64,000 nt of DNA, from contig NZ_AQGV01000015.1 of assembly GCF_014858725.1 (NCBI RefSeq), positions 1 through 64,000 of the forward strand. Direction: 5' to 3'. Positions 51,822 through 60,869 of the stretch are shown piece by piece. Position 1 is the stretch's first letter. Each line of letters opens with the position of its first letter. The position numbers were made by a program, and so were the translations under genes. The stretch is from Pseudoalteromonas aurantia 208. GTDB lineage: Bacteria > Pseudomonadota > Gammaproteobacteria > Enterobacterales > Alteromonadaceae. The notes below the pieces were generated by a model that had not been told where the DNA came from, made no database searches, and saw only the letters and a list, made by a program, of their open reading frames with translations.

Positions 51822-53489
51822 TCAATTCATCAATAAGTGTTGCCAAACAGCTGTTAACCCAAGTGCATGCGCTAAAGTGCCGGATTTTTCCATTTCTGAA
51901 TAACAAGATTGAATATTCTTCTCCTCGTTGATACCTATATATTTTAACACGGCCTCTAAGTTGTTAGCTGTGTCTTGATTATATTGATACTCAAACATAG
52001 GTATTGAACTTTTGCCAAAAAAATGACCAAAGCCAAACCGAGACGCAAGGCCTGGGTAGCGTTGAAATAACGTGAGTCCTTTATTTAGTGGTTTTGACGT
52101 TTTATCCCAGTTTATGGCGCCGAGCTTTGGCGATAATTTACAAATCGCTTTTCGATGAAATGCACTACTGACTTTAAAGCTCGCTGGCAACGAGCCTATC
52201 GCAGATACGACCTCTGGGGACAAAAATGGGTGGGTTCGATTGTAGTCTTCATCTAGTAACTGTTGACCTGCAACAACCATTCTTGCAGCCCGAACTTTCA
52301 AATAGAAGTTATCGGCAAATTGTGCTGCACTATAGCTATTGTCATTCAATGCTTGGAGTAATTCACGTACTTGCGCCTGTAATTGTTCAGCGTATTCAGG
52401 AAATAATTCAAAAGCCGTACGGGCTGTTTTTCCATATTCTTCGGTGATGTAGCGCTCAACTCTTGGCATTGTTAAACGGTTTAGGCATTTCAGACCGAAA
52501 GCTGAAAAACCAGGCATTCCTCGGTCATAGTAAAAAGCTCGATATGTTTCTGCACCTGTACCCGTCAGTAACGTGTGGTTTTTTGTGGCGGCGACAAGAG
52601 AAGCATCAATTAATGCATGTGCATGGTGGATTGGGACTTCTCCTTGTCCGGCCAGCGCAATCCGTTTACTATTTTCAATTGTGACATTTCCCGCCAGATC
52701 TGAGCTGGTAAAAAGTTCGATATTACAAATACTTGCAAGTTCAGCAGCAATTTTTGCATCTGCACTGTGCTTATTACCGTAGCATAAAGCAGGCAGTTTC
52801 ATATTCAAAGCTTCGCAACAAGCAAGAATAAGCCGAGAGTCAAGACCGCCAGAAAGGGAAAGCATTGGGTTTTGACAGTTGTTAATGCTTGATCTGACAG
52901 ATTCTACAACGGCTTCTACAGCGTCACTAAAGTTTGTCGTGCGACTAGCTGCTTCACTTAAAGTCGCTGTTTTAAGCTTGAACAGTCGCTCAGAAGATAA
53001 CGATAAGGAAAATGTTGAACTTGCGCTGATGTGGTGAGTATTTTCCAAAATGCTCATTTCATTAAAGAGTTGACCAAAAGTCAGCATACATCGCATCGCA
53101 TTAGAATTTAAAGCAATGGGGCGACCTAACATTTCCACTAAGGCTTGACGGCTTGATGAAACGATAATGTTGTCAGTATCTTGATAAAGAAACACTGGAA
53201 ATAGGCCGTATAGATCTGCACCAGCGTAAATAGTTCGACTCAGTAAATTTATAAATAGCCAACTTCTGCCGGCTACGGTCGGTTGTTGATTTTGTTGAAC
53301 GCCATGCCAAATTTCTCGGTCGCGCGCCTGCTGTGCGACATCGCCCCAAATCAATAAGTGACCACACTCATTTTTCATTTGAACAACAGCATGAGCGTCG
53401 CCATTGTATGTCACGTCAATATCATAAAATGACTCTGACAGAGTCGCTTTTGCATGTTCTAGGTTAAACTTAACGCTTAATTGTGACAT
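51822..53489 (-). CDS. Asparagine-synthetase-like protein without N-terminal Cys
   Basis: A 555-residue protein with a degenerate class II glutaminase domain followed by an ATP-pyrophosphatase synthetase domain. The start MSQLS lacks the Cys2 nucleophile that is needed for glutaminase activity in AsnB, so it cannot hydrolyse glutamine by the usual route. SGGLDS (residues 213-218) is the intact PP-loop, followed by the LPALCYGN segment and HPFLSPEVVSAIGSL. Similar enzymes make lasso-peptide or beta-lactam amide bonds, but no precursor, protease or biosynthetic partner is nearby. The product is unknown. Confidence 0.85.
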   Translation of the reverse strand: MSQLSVKFNLEHAKATLSESFYDIDVTYNGDAHAVVQMKNECGHLLIWGDVAQQARDREIWHGVQQNQQPTVAGRSWLFINLLSRTIYAGADLYGLFPVFLYQDTDNIIVSSSRQALVEMLGRPIALNSNAMRCMLTFGQLFNEMSILENTHHISASSTFSLSLSSERLFKLKTATLSEAASRTTNFSDAVEAVVESVRSSINNCQNPMLSLSGGLDSRLILACCEALNMKLPALCYGNKHSADAKIAAELASICNIELFTSSDLAGNVTIENSKRIALAGQGEVPIHHAHALIDASLVAATKNHTLLTGTGAETYRAFYYDRGMPGFSAFGLKCLNRLTMPRVERYITEEYGKTARTAFELFPEYAEQLQAQVRELLQALNDNSYSAAQFADNFYLKVRAARMVVAGQQLLDEDYNRTHPFLSPEVVSAIGSLPASFKVSSAFHRKAICKLSPKLGAINWDKTSKPLNKGLTLFQRYPGLASRFGFGHFFGKSSIPMFEYQYNQDTANNLEAVLKYIGINEEKNIQSCYSEMEKSGTLAHALGLTAVWQHLLMN

Positions 53490-53638
53490 ATCAGGGTCCT
53501 ACAGAAACAAGAGTGATATGTTTTTAAAGCAGTTAATATACCAACAAATGATCAAAATAAAGCTTATATTAATTAGAAGGTTAGCTTTATGTATAACAGG
53601 GAGACGCGGTTAAGTTTGCAATGTGCAAACCAATATGA

Positions 53639-53666
53639 AAAAAGCCAGCATAGTGCTGGCTTATTA
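53639..53666 (-). terminator. Terminator after the Na/Pi cotransporter gene
   Basis: Minus strand AAGCCAGCACTATGCTGGCTT followed by T-run (written in two arms AAGCCAGC and GCTGGCTT with loop ACTAT). Confidence 0.88.
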
Positions 53667-53679
53667 ACAATTGATTGTT

Positions 53680-54819
53680 TTAGCGAACTGCCATCATAAT
53701 GAGTCCAGGTACGATAAAGAAGGAACCTAAAACGTATCCAAGCGCGGCTGGTTTGTTGTTAGCGCCTATTTTAGCGAGCTTTTCTGCCATAATCAGTGGC
53801 AACTCACGTAAGGTTGGGATCCCATATATTAGCGCTACCGCAAATATATTAAACATCACGTGTACTAGGGCAATAGTTAAGGCAACCTCGGCAGCAGCTC
53901 CCGAAATAGAGGTTGCAGCAAGCAATGCAGTGATGGTTGTTCCTATATTGGCACCTAATGTGAAAGGATAGATTTGTCGTGTATTAAACACGCCACTACC
54001 AGCTAATGGGATCATTAAACTCGTTGTTGTAGAAGATGATTGAACCATAATAGTCACCGCAGCACCTGAGGTGATACCCGCGACAGGACCGCGACCAATC
54101 GCACTGTGTAGTAATTCTTTTGCAGTGCCAACTAACGCTTTTTTAAGCAATTTCCCTAACGTGGTTACAGCAAATAGGATCAGGGCAATACCAATGACGA
54201 CCATTGCAATACCAATGGCTTTACCATCGAGAAAGCTCACGGCGTCTTTAATTACATTAACCGCAGGTTTAACAAGAGGTTTTATAAAGTTATAACTTTT
54301 AAGGGATAAATCAGCATCGCCGACAAATAAATGAGATAGACTTTCAGCAAGTTTTTGTAACATGCCAAACATAATTTCTAAAGGTAGGAATATAGCGACT
54401 GCCAGTAAGTTAAAAAAGTCGTGTACCGTGGAGGCAGCAAAGGCGCGCTGAAACTCTTCTTTTGAGCGAATATGGCCGATTGAAACTAGTGTGTTTGTTA
54501 TGGTTGTGCCAATGTTTGCACCCATGACCATAGGTATAGCGATACTAATTGGTAAACCACCGGCTACCAAGCCAACAATGACGGATGTTACCGTAGAGGA
54601 TGATTGCACAAGTGCGGTGGCTAATGCGCCAAGGAGCAAAGCAACAAATGGGTTAGTTGCAAATTCAAATATTTCTTTTGCACCAGCGCTACCGCCTGAA
54701 GCAAGTTTAAATCCACCACTGACTGTTCCTACCGCAACGAGTACTAAATAGACTAGAAATGCGATTGCTGCCCAATTGGTAGCTTTTGAAAATAACGAAT
54801 TTTGGTTTGATTCACTCAT
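53680..54819 (-). CDS. Na/Pi cotransporter family protein (NptA type)
   Basis: A 379-residue membrane protein that imports phosphate with sodium. Two inverted PF02690 repeats show ALVQSSSTVTSVIVG and IMVQSSSTTTSLMIP, with the QSSS motifs characteristic of the family, plus GANIGTTITN and GANIGTTITA. About eight to ten membrane helices. Single-gene unit with its own terminator; the neighbouring 54.8-55.2 kb region carries two hairpins. Phosphate regulation is not shown. Confidence 0.93.
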   Translation of the reverse strand: MSESNQNSLFSKATNWAAIAFLVYLVLVAVGTVSGGFKLASGGSAGAKEIFEFATNPFVALLLGALATALVQSSSTVTSVIVGLVAGGLPISIAIPMVMGANIGTTITNTLVSIGHIRSKEEFQRAFAASTVHDFFNLLAVAIFLPLEIMFGMLQKLAESLSHLFVGDADLSLKSYNFIKPLVKPAVNVIKDAVSFLDGKAIGIAMVVIGIALILFAVTTLGKLLKKALVGTAKELLHSAIGRGPVAGITSGAAVTIMVQSSSTTTSLMIPLAGSGVFNTRQIYPFTLGANIGTTITALLAATSISGAAAEVALTIALVHVMFNIFAVALIYGIPTLRELPLIMAEKLAKIGANNKPAALGYVLGSFFIVPGLIMMAVR

Positions 54820-55184
54820 TGTATAGTCTCAAGTGTATGTCTAGCTCATTAATTAGGCTAATATGACGTTTTTATTTCGAGGTGATTAGAACATTGAAAT
54901 ATTACAGAAATATTTCAGTGTGATTAGAAATTCGGCGAATGGCAAAAAGTACTGATAAATTCATTACAATAGCTCTAATGAAAGTGCGAGTTTTAAATTT
55001 AAGGTATTGATATTAAATACCTTAATATACAGTTTGGTTACAGAGGATACACTATACCTATTTACATTACTTTACAAAGCTGCAAAGGAGGGGAGCCGGA
55101 AATTGCAAGTGCGTTAAATGAGAATGCTTCTCCATATTCTCTACATTTTTTAAGATTAAGCTATTGTTAATCAAAGAGAGAATT
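54820..55184. other. Intergenic region with two small hairpins
   Basis: No gene was found in these 365 bases. GAAATATT/AATATTTC (54896-54916, loop ACAGA) and AAGGTATT/AATACCTT (55001-55023) are perfect 8-base inverted repeats. An AAAGGAGGGG tract at about 55083-55092 looks like a ribosome-binding site but is not followed by a convincing frame. The promoters of the divergent Na/Pi and sensor-kinase genes must lie here. Confidence 0.5.
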
Positions 55185-57143
55185 GTGACTACAATGAAGC
55201 TAGTAAATCTACTCCTGTTGCTAATGTGTACAAATTTGTTTGCTCAGGATGTTAAATTAACACTCACCAATAAACAAGTAGTCTATTCTGTAAAACCCAG
55301 TGCGCTTCATTATAACGATTTTTCTGAGATCATTACGTCGAAACAACAATTTATTGATCAACCGCAGTTGTTATCTCCTTTCAATTTAGAACAAAAAAAA
55401 CCCCATAACCAGCAGTACGATCGGTGGCTTAAAGTCACAATAGTCAATGATTCAGATACGGCATTATGGTATCTCTCATTTGGATTTGCACGCTTACCAA
55501 GACTTATGGTGTATTGGGAAGATACACCGGATGATGCGCCTTTATATAAGCTGACTGAAGGTAGTTCTTTTTATGAACGGCCGGTGTTAGACCCACAAAC
55601 CTATATCCCCATAGAACTGACCTCAGGGGAAACCAAAACGCTATATGTCAGTTACCAAACATTTGCCAATGCACCAGCCAATATCCGTATTCATAGCGCT
55701 GAACATTACTTGAATACATCACAATCGAGTTTGTTGACTAACGCAGCATTAGTTGGGGTGATTGCAGCAATTTTACTGATTGTCGTTGTTAATTTGTCAT
55801 TTAATTTGAATATGACAAATGTATTTTATGCTATTTGGACTCTATTGTTTTTAGCTATCGTAGTCGATATGGCAGGGTTTTCATATCAATATCTTTGGCC
55901 TCAAAATGGACTCTTTGCAGGTCAATTTTCAATTGCGTTAATGGCCATTGTGCCAATATTCCATTTGTTATTCGTACGCGGCTTTTTACAGTTACAGCAT
56001 CACCATTCATTACTGAACAGTATATATATCATTGCTATTACTGTGTATTGCCTGCTGGTGCCCGTAGCGCTCTATATTGAAACGGTGTACTACAACTTGT
56101 TAACAAGTACATTTATTATTCCATTGTTTGTGTACACATGTATTTGGGCGCTAAAGCAACAAGCCCCAGGGATCCGCGTTTTTTCATTGAGCCTATTCAA
56201 TCATGTATTGTTTCTTAATGTATTAACGATAATGGGTGCGAGCTATGGCAACGTATTCGATGTCTTTGAAATTGCCAGTTACATTAAAATAGGCTATTTA
56301 GTTGAGGTTTCTTTGTTTACGGTTGCCATGGCAATTCAGCATAAGTCAGTTCAAAAGCAGCTTGTATTTCAGTTACAAAACCAAGTTAATTCGCTCAATC
56401 AGACTGTTGCATTTGAAAAGCGTACATCTGAGCAGCAAAAACAAGACATCAAGAAACATGAAGCGCAACTGTTTACGGATCTATCTCATGAATTAAGAAC
56501 ACCTCTTACGGTTATGAAAATTCAGGTGGAGTCATTGCAGCACAATATTGTTGATAACGTTCATGATTCATATACTAAACTGATGGATAAAATTGATGAG
56601 TTAAATCAATTTATAAATTCATTGATGCTTGTCACAAGTAAGGGGGATATGCATAAGTTATTGAAGGTTGAGTCGGTTTCCTTGGGGCCTTTTATTAATG
56701 AAGTCCATCAAGAGTGTCAGCATTTAGTCGATATGCGTCATCAAAGTTTGACGTTGCATAATCACCTTAATTCTATCGACAGCTTGAGCTTTGACTCCTC
56801 AGCATTAAAAAAAGTCATTATTGAGGTGGTAAAAAATGCATTGCGTTTTGGTGGTAGAAATGTCGAAGTGGAATTGAGCTTTGTTGAGCAGGTTGATGGT
56901 ATTATCATCAGAATAGAGGACTCAGGAACACCGTTGACCTATGAAGCTCACCAGCAGCTTTTCCAACCGCTTTATCGCCAAGAAGCATCTCGCAGTGCGA
57001 TGCTTGGAGGTAAGGGGATGGGCTTGGCAATGTGTAAAAAAATAATAGAAGCGCATCATGGTAAAATCGGTTCTCACAATAGCTTACTAGGTGGCTTGTG
57101 CATTGAACTGATATTACCACGCAGAATCGCTTCGGCAGCGTAA
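55185..57143 (+). CDS. Sensor histidine kinase with 7TM-DISM extracellular domain
   Basis: A membrane sensor kinase of about 652 residues. A signal peptide (LVNLLLLLMCTNLFA) precedes an extracellular 7TMR-DISM type 2 domain (WLKVTIVNDSDTALWYLSFG, RLPRLMVYW). Seven membrane helices occupy about residues 180-390. The kinase core has DLSHELRTPLTVMK (phosphoacceptor His), the IEVVKNALRFGG N-box and GKGMGLAMCKKIIEAHHG G-box. The GTG at 55185 follows AAGAGAG; ATG at 55194 is an alternative. No response regulator gene is adjacent, so its partner is elsewhere. The ligand is unknown. Confidence 0.9.
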   Translation: MTTMKLVNLLLLLMCTNLFAQDVKLTLTNKQVVYSVKPSALHYNDFSEIITSKQQFIDQPQLLSPFNLEQKKPHNQQYDRWLKVTIVNDSDTALWYLSFGFARLPRLMVYWEDTPDDAPLYKLTEGSSFYERPVLDPQTYIPIELTSGETKTLYVSYQTFANAPANIRIHSAEHYLNTSQSSLLTNAALVGVIAAILLIVVVNLSFNLNMTNVFYAIWTLLFLAIVVDMAGFSYQYLWPQNGLFAGQFSIALMAIVPIFHLLFVRGFLQLQHHHSLLNSIYIIAITVYCLLVPVALYIETVYYNLLTSTFIIPLFVYTCIWALKQQAPGIRVFSLSLFNHVLFLNVLTIMGASYGNVFDVFEIASYIKIGYLVEVSLFTVAMAIQHKSVQKQLVFQLQNQVNSLNQTVAFEKRTSEQQKQDIKKHEAQLFTDLSHELRTPLTVMKIQVESLQHNIVDNVHDSYTKLMDKIDELNQFINSLMLVTSKGDMHKLLKVESVSLGPFINEVHQECQHLVDMRHQSLTLHNHLNSIDSLSFDSSALKKVIIEVVKNALRFGGRNVEVELSFVEQVDGIIIRIEDSGTPLTYEAHQQLFQPLYRQEASRSAMLGGKGMGLAMCKKIIEAHHGKIGSHNSLLGGLCIELILPRRIASAA

Positions 57144-57427
57144 CCTATAAGTCATATTAACCGATCATAATGTATAAGTCGGTTTCCTTTACAGGGTAAA
57201 ACTCCACGTACTCGTACATCAAATACAGCATTCATTACTTAGCGAGATCCCTACTTTATTGATCACTTACATCGGGTGCTTTATTTATGGGGGGAATGAC
57301 TTGGTATTTGGTTTGTATGTGATGACTTTAATGTGTTTCATGACTGAATTCCGATAAGTTATGGTTTAGTTAGATGTTCTCTGTCAGAATCGGACACTTC
57401 TAATAAAGTGATAAGGTAATGATAGTA

Positions 57428-59236
57428 ATGTTTAAAAACGTTTCAATTGCAATAACTATTGGACTTATGGCAAGCGGTTGCCAGTTACTTGAGTCTAGTA
57501 ACTCAGTAGAAAGCACAACTAAAATTCAAAAGCTTCGCTCTGCAAATGAGAGTATGGCATTGATTGCCAAAAGTTACTTTGATGAATCAATATCACTAAG
57601 ACCTGTAAGCGGTACATTTATTGGCTATACCCAATACAATGGTCAGTTTAACAAGCCGAGTACGGAAGATACTCGACAAGCATATATCGAATTCTTAAAA
57701 AAATATCAAACACAACTGTCAATGATTGATAAGAACCAGTTATCTGGGCAAAGCCTGCTGAGTTATGATGTATTGTCACGTGATTTGGCCTTTTCATTAA
57801 GAGGAACGGAATTTCCGTCTTATATGATGCCAATTAACCAAATGACGGGGGCGCATAATACGTTTGCAAGTTTGGGTTCAGGTGCGAGTGCACAGCCTTT
57901 TAATACAGTCAGTGATTATATGAATTTTCTTTCTAGAGCTGAACAGTATTTTATTTGGCTTGATGGCATCATTGATAATATGCGGTTAGGTATTAAAAAT
58001 GATGTTGTATTACCGCAAGTGTTAAGTGAAAAGCTCTTGCCGCAATTCAAAGCACATATCGTAAATAAAGCAGAAGACTCTATTTTTTGGAAACCAATCA
58101 AAAAGTTACCAGAATCCTTTAAAGAAGCAGAAGTTGCAAATTTACGTTCAAGCTATCGGATTATGATTGAGCGATCACTTGTACCTGCGTATACAAAAAT
58201 GGCACGCTTTTTAGAAGAAGAGTATATACCGAATAGTCGCAGCTCTGTTGGGATAAGCGCTATACCAAATGGCAATGCATGGTATGAATATCAAATAGAA
58301 CAACATACGACACTTTCACTAAGTGCGGATGAAATACACCAAACAGGTCTAAACGAAGTTCAACGAATTCGTAATGAAATGAACTGGGTTAAAGAGCAAG
58401 TACAGTTTCAGGGAGATTTGCAAGAATTTTTCATTCATTTAAGGGAGAGCGACGAATTTTACTTTGATTCTTCGCAAGACTTAATCGCAGCTTATGAAGA
58501 TGCGAAACGTAGAATTGACGCCAAAGTTCCTTTGTTATTTGATGTACAGCCTAAAGCAGATTATGTCGTAAAAGCTGTTGAAGCATATAGAGCACAATCA
58601 GCCGCTGGCGCTTCATACGCAAGCCCTGCTCCTGATGGCTCCCGACCCGGTGTCTTTTATATAAATACACACAATTTAAAAGCACAACCTAAGTTTTTAG
58701 TTGAAACATTGTCAATTCATGAAGCCGCACCAGGGCATCATTTTCAAATTGCCTTACAACAAGAGATCAAAGACTTACCGTTATTTAGAAAGTTTGGGGG
58801 ATATACTGTTTTTTCTGAAGGGTGGGCCTTATATGCTGAAAGCTTAGGGAAAGAACTCGGGTTATTTACTGATCCTCTAATGTGGTATGGCCGGTTAGTT
58901 GATGAACAATTAAGAGCGATGCGCTTAGTTGTTGATACCGGCTTACATGCCAAAAAATGGACCCGTGAACAAGCAATCGAATTTATGATTAATAACTCAT
59001 CGATGGCAAAAAGTGATGTTATTGCTGAAGTGGAGCGTTATATCGCGTGGCCTGGCCAAGCTGTATCCTATAAAATAGGGCAGTTTAAAATTCAAGAGCT
59101 TCGAGCGCACGCTCATAAAGAATTAGGTGAACGGTTTGATATTAAAGCATTTCATCGTCAGTTATTGATCGATGGTGCGTTGCCTATGGTGTTACTTGAG
59201 AAAAAAATCAAGGCATGGGTTACGAATCAAAAATAG
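57428..59236 (+). CDS. DUF885 family lipoprotein, putative peptidase
   Basis: A 602-residue protein with lipoprotein signal FKNVSIAITIGLMASGC. DUF885 is recognised by the metal motif IHEAAPGHHFQ (about residue 440) and the EGWALYAESLG segment, which resembles M3-like metallopeptidases. The ATG at 57428 is preferred to one at 57419 because AAGG lies too close to the latter. Family members hydrolyse peptides in some bacteria; the substrate is not known here. A strong hairpin closes the gene. Confidence 0.9.
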   Translation: MFKNVSIAITIGLMASGCQLLESSNSVESTTKIQKLRSANESMALIAKSYFDESISLRPVSGTFIGYTQYNGQFNKPSTEDTRQAYIEFLKKYQTQLSMIDKNQLSGQSLLSYDVLSRDLAFSLRGTEFPSYMMPINQMTGAHNTFASLGSGASAQPFNTVSDYMNFLSRAEQYFIWLDGIIDNMRLGIKNDVVLPQVLSEKLLPQFKAHIVNKAEDSIFWKPIKKLPESFKEAEVANLRSSYRIMIERSLVPAYTKMARFLEEEYIPNSRSSVGISAIPNGNAWYEYQIEQHTTLSLSADEIHQTGLNEVQRIRNEMNWVKEQVQFQGDLQEFFIHLRESDEFYFDSSQDLIAAYEDAKRRIDAKVPLLFDVQPKADYVVKAVEAYRAQSAAGASYASPAPDGSRPGVFYINTHNLKAQPKFLVETLSIHEAAPGHHFQIALQQEIKDLPLFRKFGGYTVFSEGWALYAESLGKELGLFTDPLMWYGRLVDEQLRAMRLVVDTGLHAKKWTREQAIEFMINNSSMAKSDVIAEVERYIAWPGQAVSYKIGQFKIQELRAHAHKELGERFDIKAFHRQLLIDGALPMVLLEKKIKAWVTNQK

Positions 59237-59252
59237 CGACTAGCTACTTAAA

Positions 59253-59290
59253 AAGCAAAAGTTCAAAAATATTATTTTGAACTTTTGCTT
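59253..59290 (+). terminator. Long hairpin terminator after the DUF885 gene
   Basis: AAGCAAAAGTTCAAAA, short AT loop, TTTTGAACTTTTGCTT. Nearly perfect 16-base stem 17 bases after the stop. Confidence 0.7.
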
Positions 59291-59345
59291 AAACGGCTGA
59301 TGTTGCGTAAAATCGCGGCTTGGGGCAATCAGAAGTAGTGTATAC

Positions 59346-59846
59346 GTGACTAAAAGACCGCTTTGGCTTTCAACAAGCCTTGAAAATATGACACAGCAGC
59401 AATGGGAATCTATCTGTGATGGGTGTGGGAAATGTTGTTTACACTCTTTCATTGATAGTGATGAAGATGATGAATTTGAAAGTACTGACTTTCTAAGAGA
59501 AGGTGAAGAGCTTATTTATACGAGCTTAGTGTGTCAGTATATTGATGAGCATACTTGTGGTTGCACACGCTACGAACAAAGACAGCAGCTTGTGCCATCT
59601 TGTGTAAAGTTGACAAAAGAAAACCTCAAAGACATATTTTTTATGCCACAAAGCTGCAGCTATCGCCGTTTGTATGAAGGTAGAGGTCTTGCAAGTTGGC
59701 ATCCTCTGCTTAATGAAGGAGATAAAACCAAAATGCACCAAGCGGGGATCAGCGCCAAGGGCAGAGTCACGAAAGATAATATCGTGAACATAGAGTCAGA
59801 TTTCGAAGATTACATTGCGGATTGGCCACAATTTGATTGTGATTAA
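59346..59846 (+). CDS. ycgN: YcgN family (UPF0260) cysteine cluster protein
   Basis: A 166-residue YcgN-family protein. The Cys-rich motif CDGCGKCCLH (about residues 24-33), then TCGCTRYEQRQQLVPSC and SCSYRRLYEGRGLASWHPL match the family; four or more cysteines probably bind metal. The start is GTG at 59346. In many gammaproteobacteria ycgN lies beside ycgL; here 11 kb of other genes separate them. Function unknown. Confidence 0.93.
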   Translation: MTKRPLWLSTSLENMTQQQWESICDGCGKCCLHSFIDSDEDDEFESTDFLREGEELIYTSLVCQYIDEHTCGCTRYEQRQQLVPSCVKLTKENLKDIFFMPQSCSYRRLYEGRGLASWHPLLNEGDKTKMHQAGISAKGRVTKDNIVNIESDFEDYIADWPQFDCD

Positions 59847-59922
59847 GCGTGCTTTATAAAATGAAATTGATATAACAAATAATTAAACAGTAAAAGAATA
59901 TAGGGCTACGCCTTCAAAATCT

Positions 59923-60100
59923 TACAGCTTCAATGCATTAAAAAGCAATGAAATAGGGCCCTTAAAACGGTTAAAATAGCGGGAGATTTAACGGAATTTT
60001 CGCATGAGATCTTAGACTTAAAAGTATCTTTAGAAATACTTGATCTATCTAACTCACGATAGCTTATCTTTGGATTCACAGCCTTTAAGCGCATCAAAGC
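59923..60100 (+). pseudogene. Decayed N-terminal part of a leucine-rich-repeat protein
   Basis: Two consecutive frames give recognisable LRR text broken by a frameshift near 59970 and a stop at 60060-60062. The first frame reads SFNALKSNEIGPLKRLK; the next reads KIAGDLTEFSHEILDL then SLEILDLSNSR, stop, LIFGFTAFKRIK. This resembles the start of LRR proteins with a kinase domain found in marine gammaproteobacteria (TLEQLRSGQL...LTEFPREIFDL...LEILNLSGNQL). No intact gene remains; the downstream end is unclear. Confidence 0.6.
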
Positions 60101-60149
60101 TATTTTAAATGGCGTATTGCTGATGAGTTACGTACTCGACGAACAATCG

Positions 60150-60542
60150 TCAGATTAGCTCAATTGAATAAAGTAAACAGTATTTCCCCGTAGAACCTGT
60201 CCAGATGTGATCATCATGGCCACGAGCAATCATGGGTGAGTTTGAATGGTAAGCGGATAAAAGTACACCTAAATTAGCCTCAAAGCCAGGGTCTGTTTTT
60301 TTAAGCCAATAGCCATCAGCACAACTGATTTCCGAGTTACTAATTTTAAAAACGACATCTCCACCACCATGTTGTGAATATGTAATCACCGTTGTTACCG
60401 TACTAGAACTCGATGATTTTACTGAGGAAAACGCCTGAACACTAAGCAATAAGGTAATAGAGGCAAGTATAAATAACCTCAGCTCTGGATAAGCGAATTT
60501 GCTCAATAAAGCCATTTTTCTCACTGTCGGCGTTGCTTTCAT
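60150..60542 (-). CDS. Small secreted protein, unknown function
   Basis: A 130-residue protein. The basic N-terminus and LFILASITLLLSVQAFS form a signal peptide or anchor. The mature part has CADGYWLKKTDPGFEANLGVLLSAYHSNSPM and GHDDHIWTGSTGKYCLLYSIEL, with two Cys that could pair. The HDDHIW and TGKYC motifs give it a domain-like look but no family is recognised. The start is uncertain: ATG at 60542 or 60515 (GTGAG before the second). Confidence 0.6.
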   Translation of the reverse strand: MKATPTVRKMALLSKFAYPELRLFILASITLLLSVQAFSSVKSSSSSTVTTVITYSQHGGGDVVFKISNSEISCADGYWLKKTDPGFEANLGVLLSAYHSNSPMIARGHDDHIWTGSTGKYCLLYSIELI

Positions 60543-60869
60543 TTGTAATAGCCCGCTATTACTGCATAAAAGCGCCTTGATATTGAATAAAATATCATCA
60601 TTGGAATATACGTAAGTTTGTTTTCAAAACATTTTCTATTCCAAAACCCTTACCCAAACCTGAGGTTAAATAGTTTCATTGTAAACTTTTTTGTGTTTTT
60701 GGGCTCGTTAGCTTAAAAAGTAAGAGTTCCTTAAGTCTTTACTGAACAGCCCGCAATAATAGCATACTTGGAATAAAATACATTCCGGAAACACAACCGC
60801 AATCTATGTAAACACCCTGAGTATTCGTCCTATTAGTCTATAACTGGATAAAAGACATATAGTGCTAGT
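60543..60869. other. Intergenic region with no recognised content
   Basis: About 327 bases of AT-rich sequence between the small secreted protein and the TPR sensor kinase. No frame, repeat or clear terminator was recognised. It must contain the promoter of the 60150-60542 gene. Confidence 0.5.

Noticed and set aside
55083..55125. AAAGGAGGGG sequence suggesting a strong ribosome-binding site
   Set aside because: No start codon at suitable spacing opens a frame of useful length; the kinase start is 90 bases farther on.
57159..57184. AACCGA/TCGGTT hairpin after the 7TM-DISM kinase gene
   Set aside because: Six-base stem with a long loop and only a weak T-rich tail; not convincing as a terminator.
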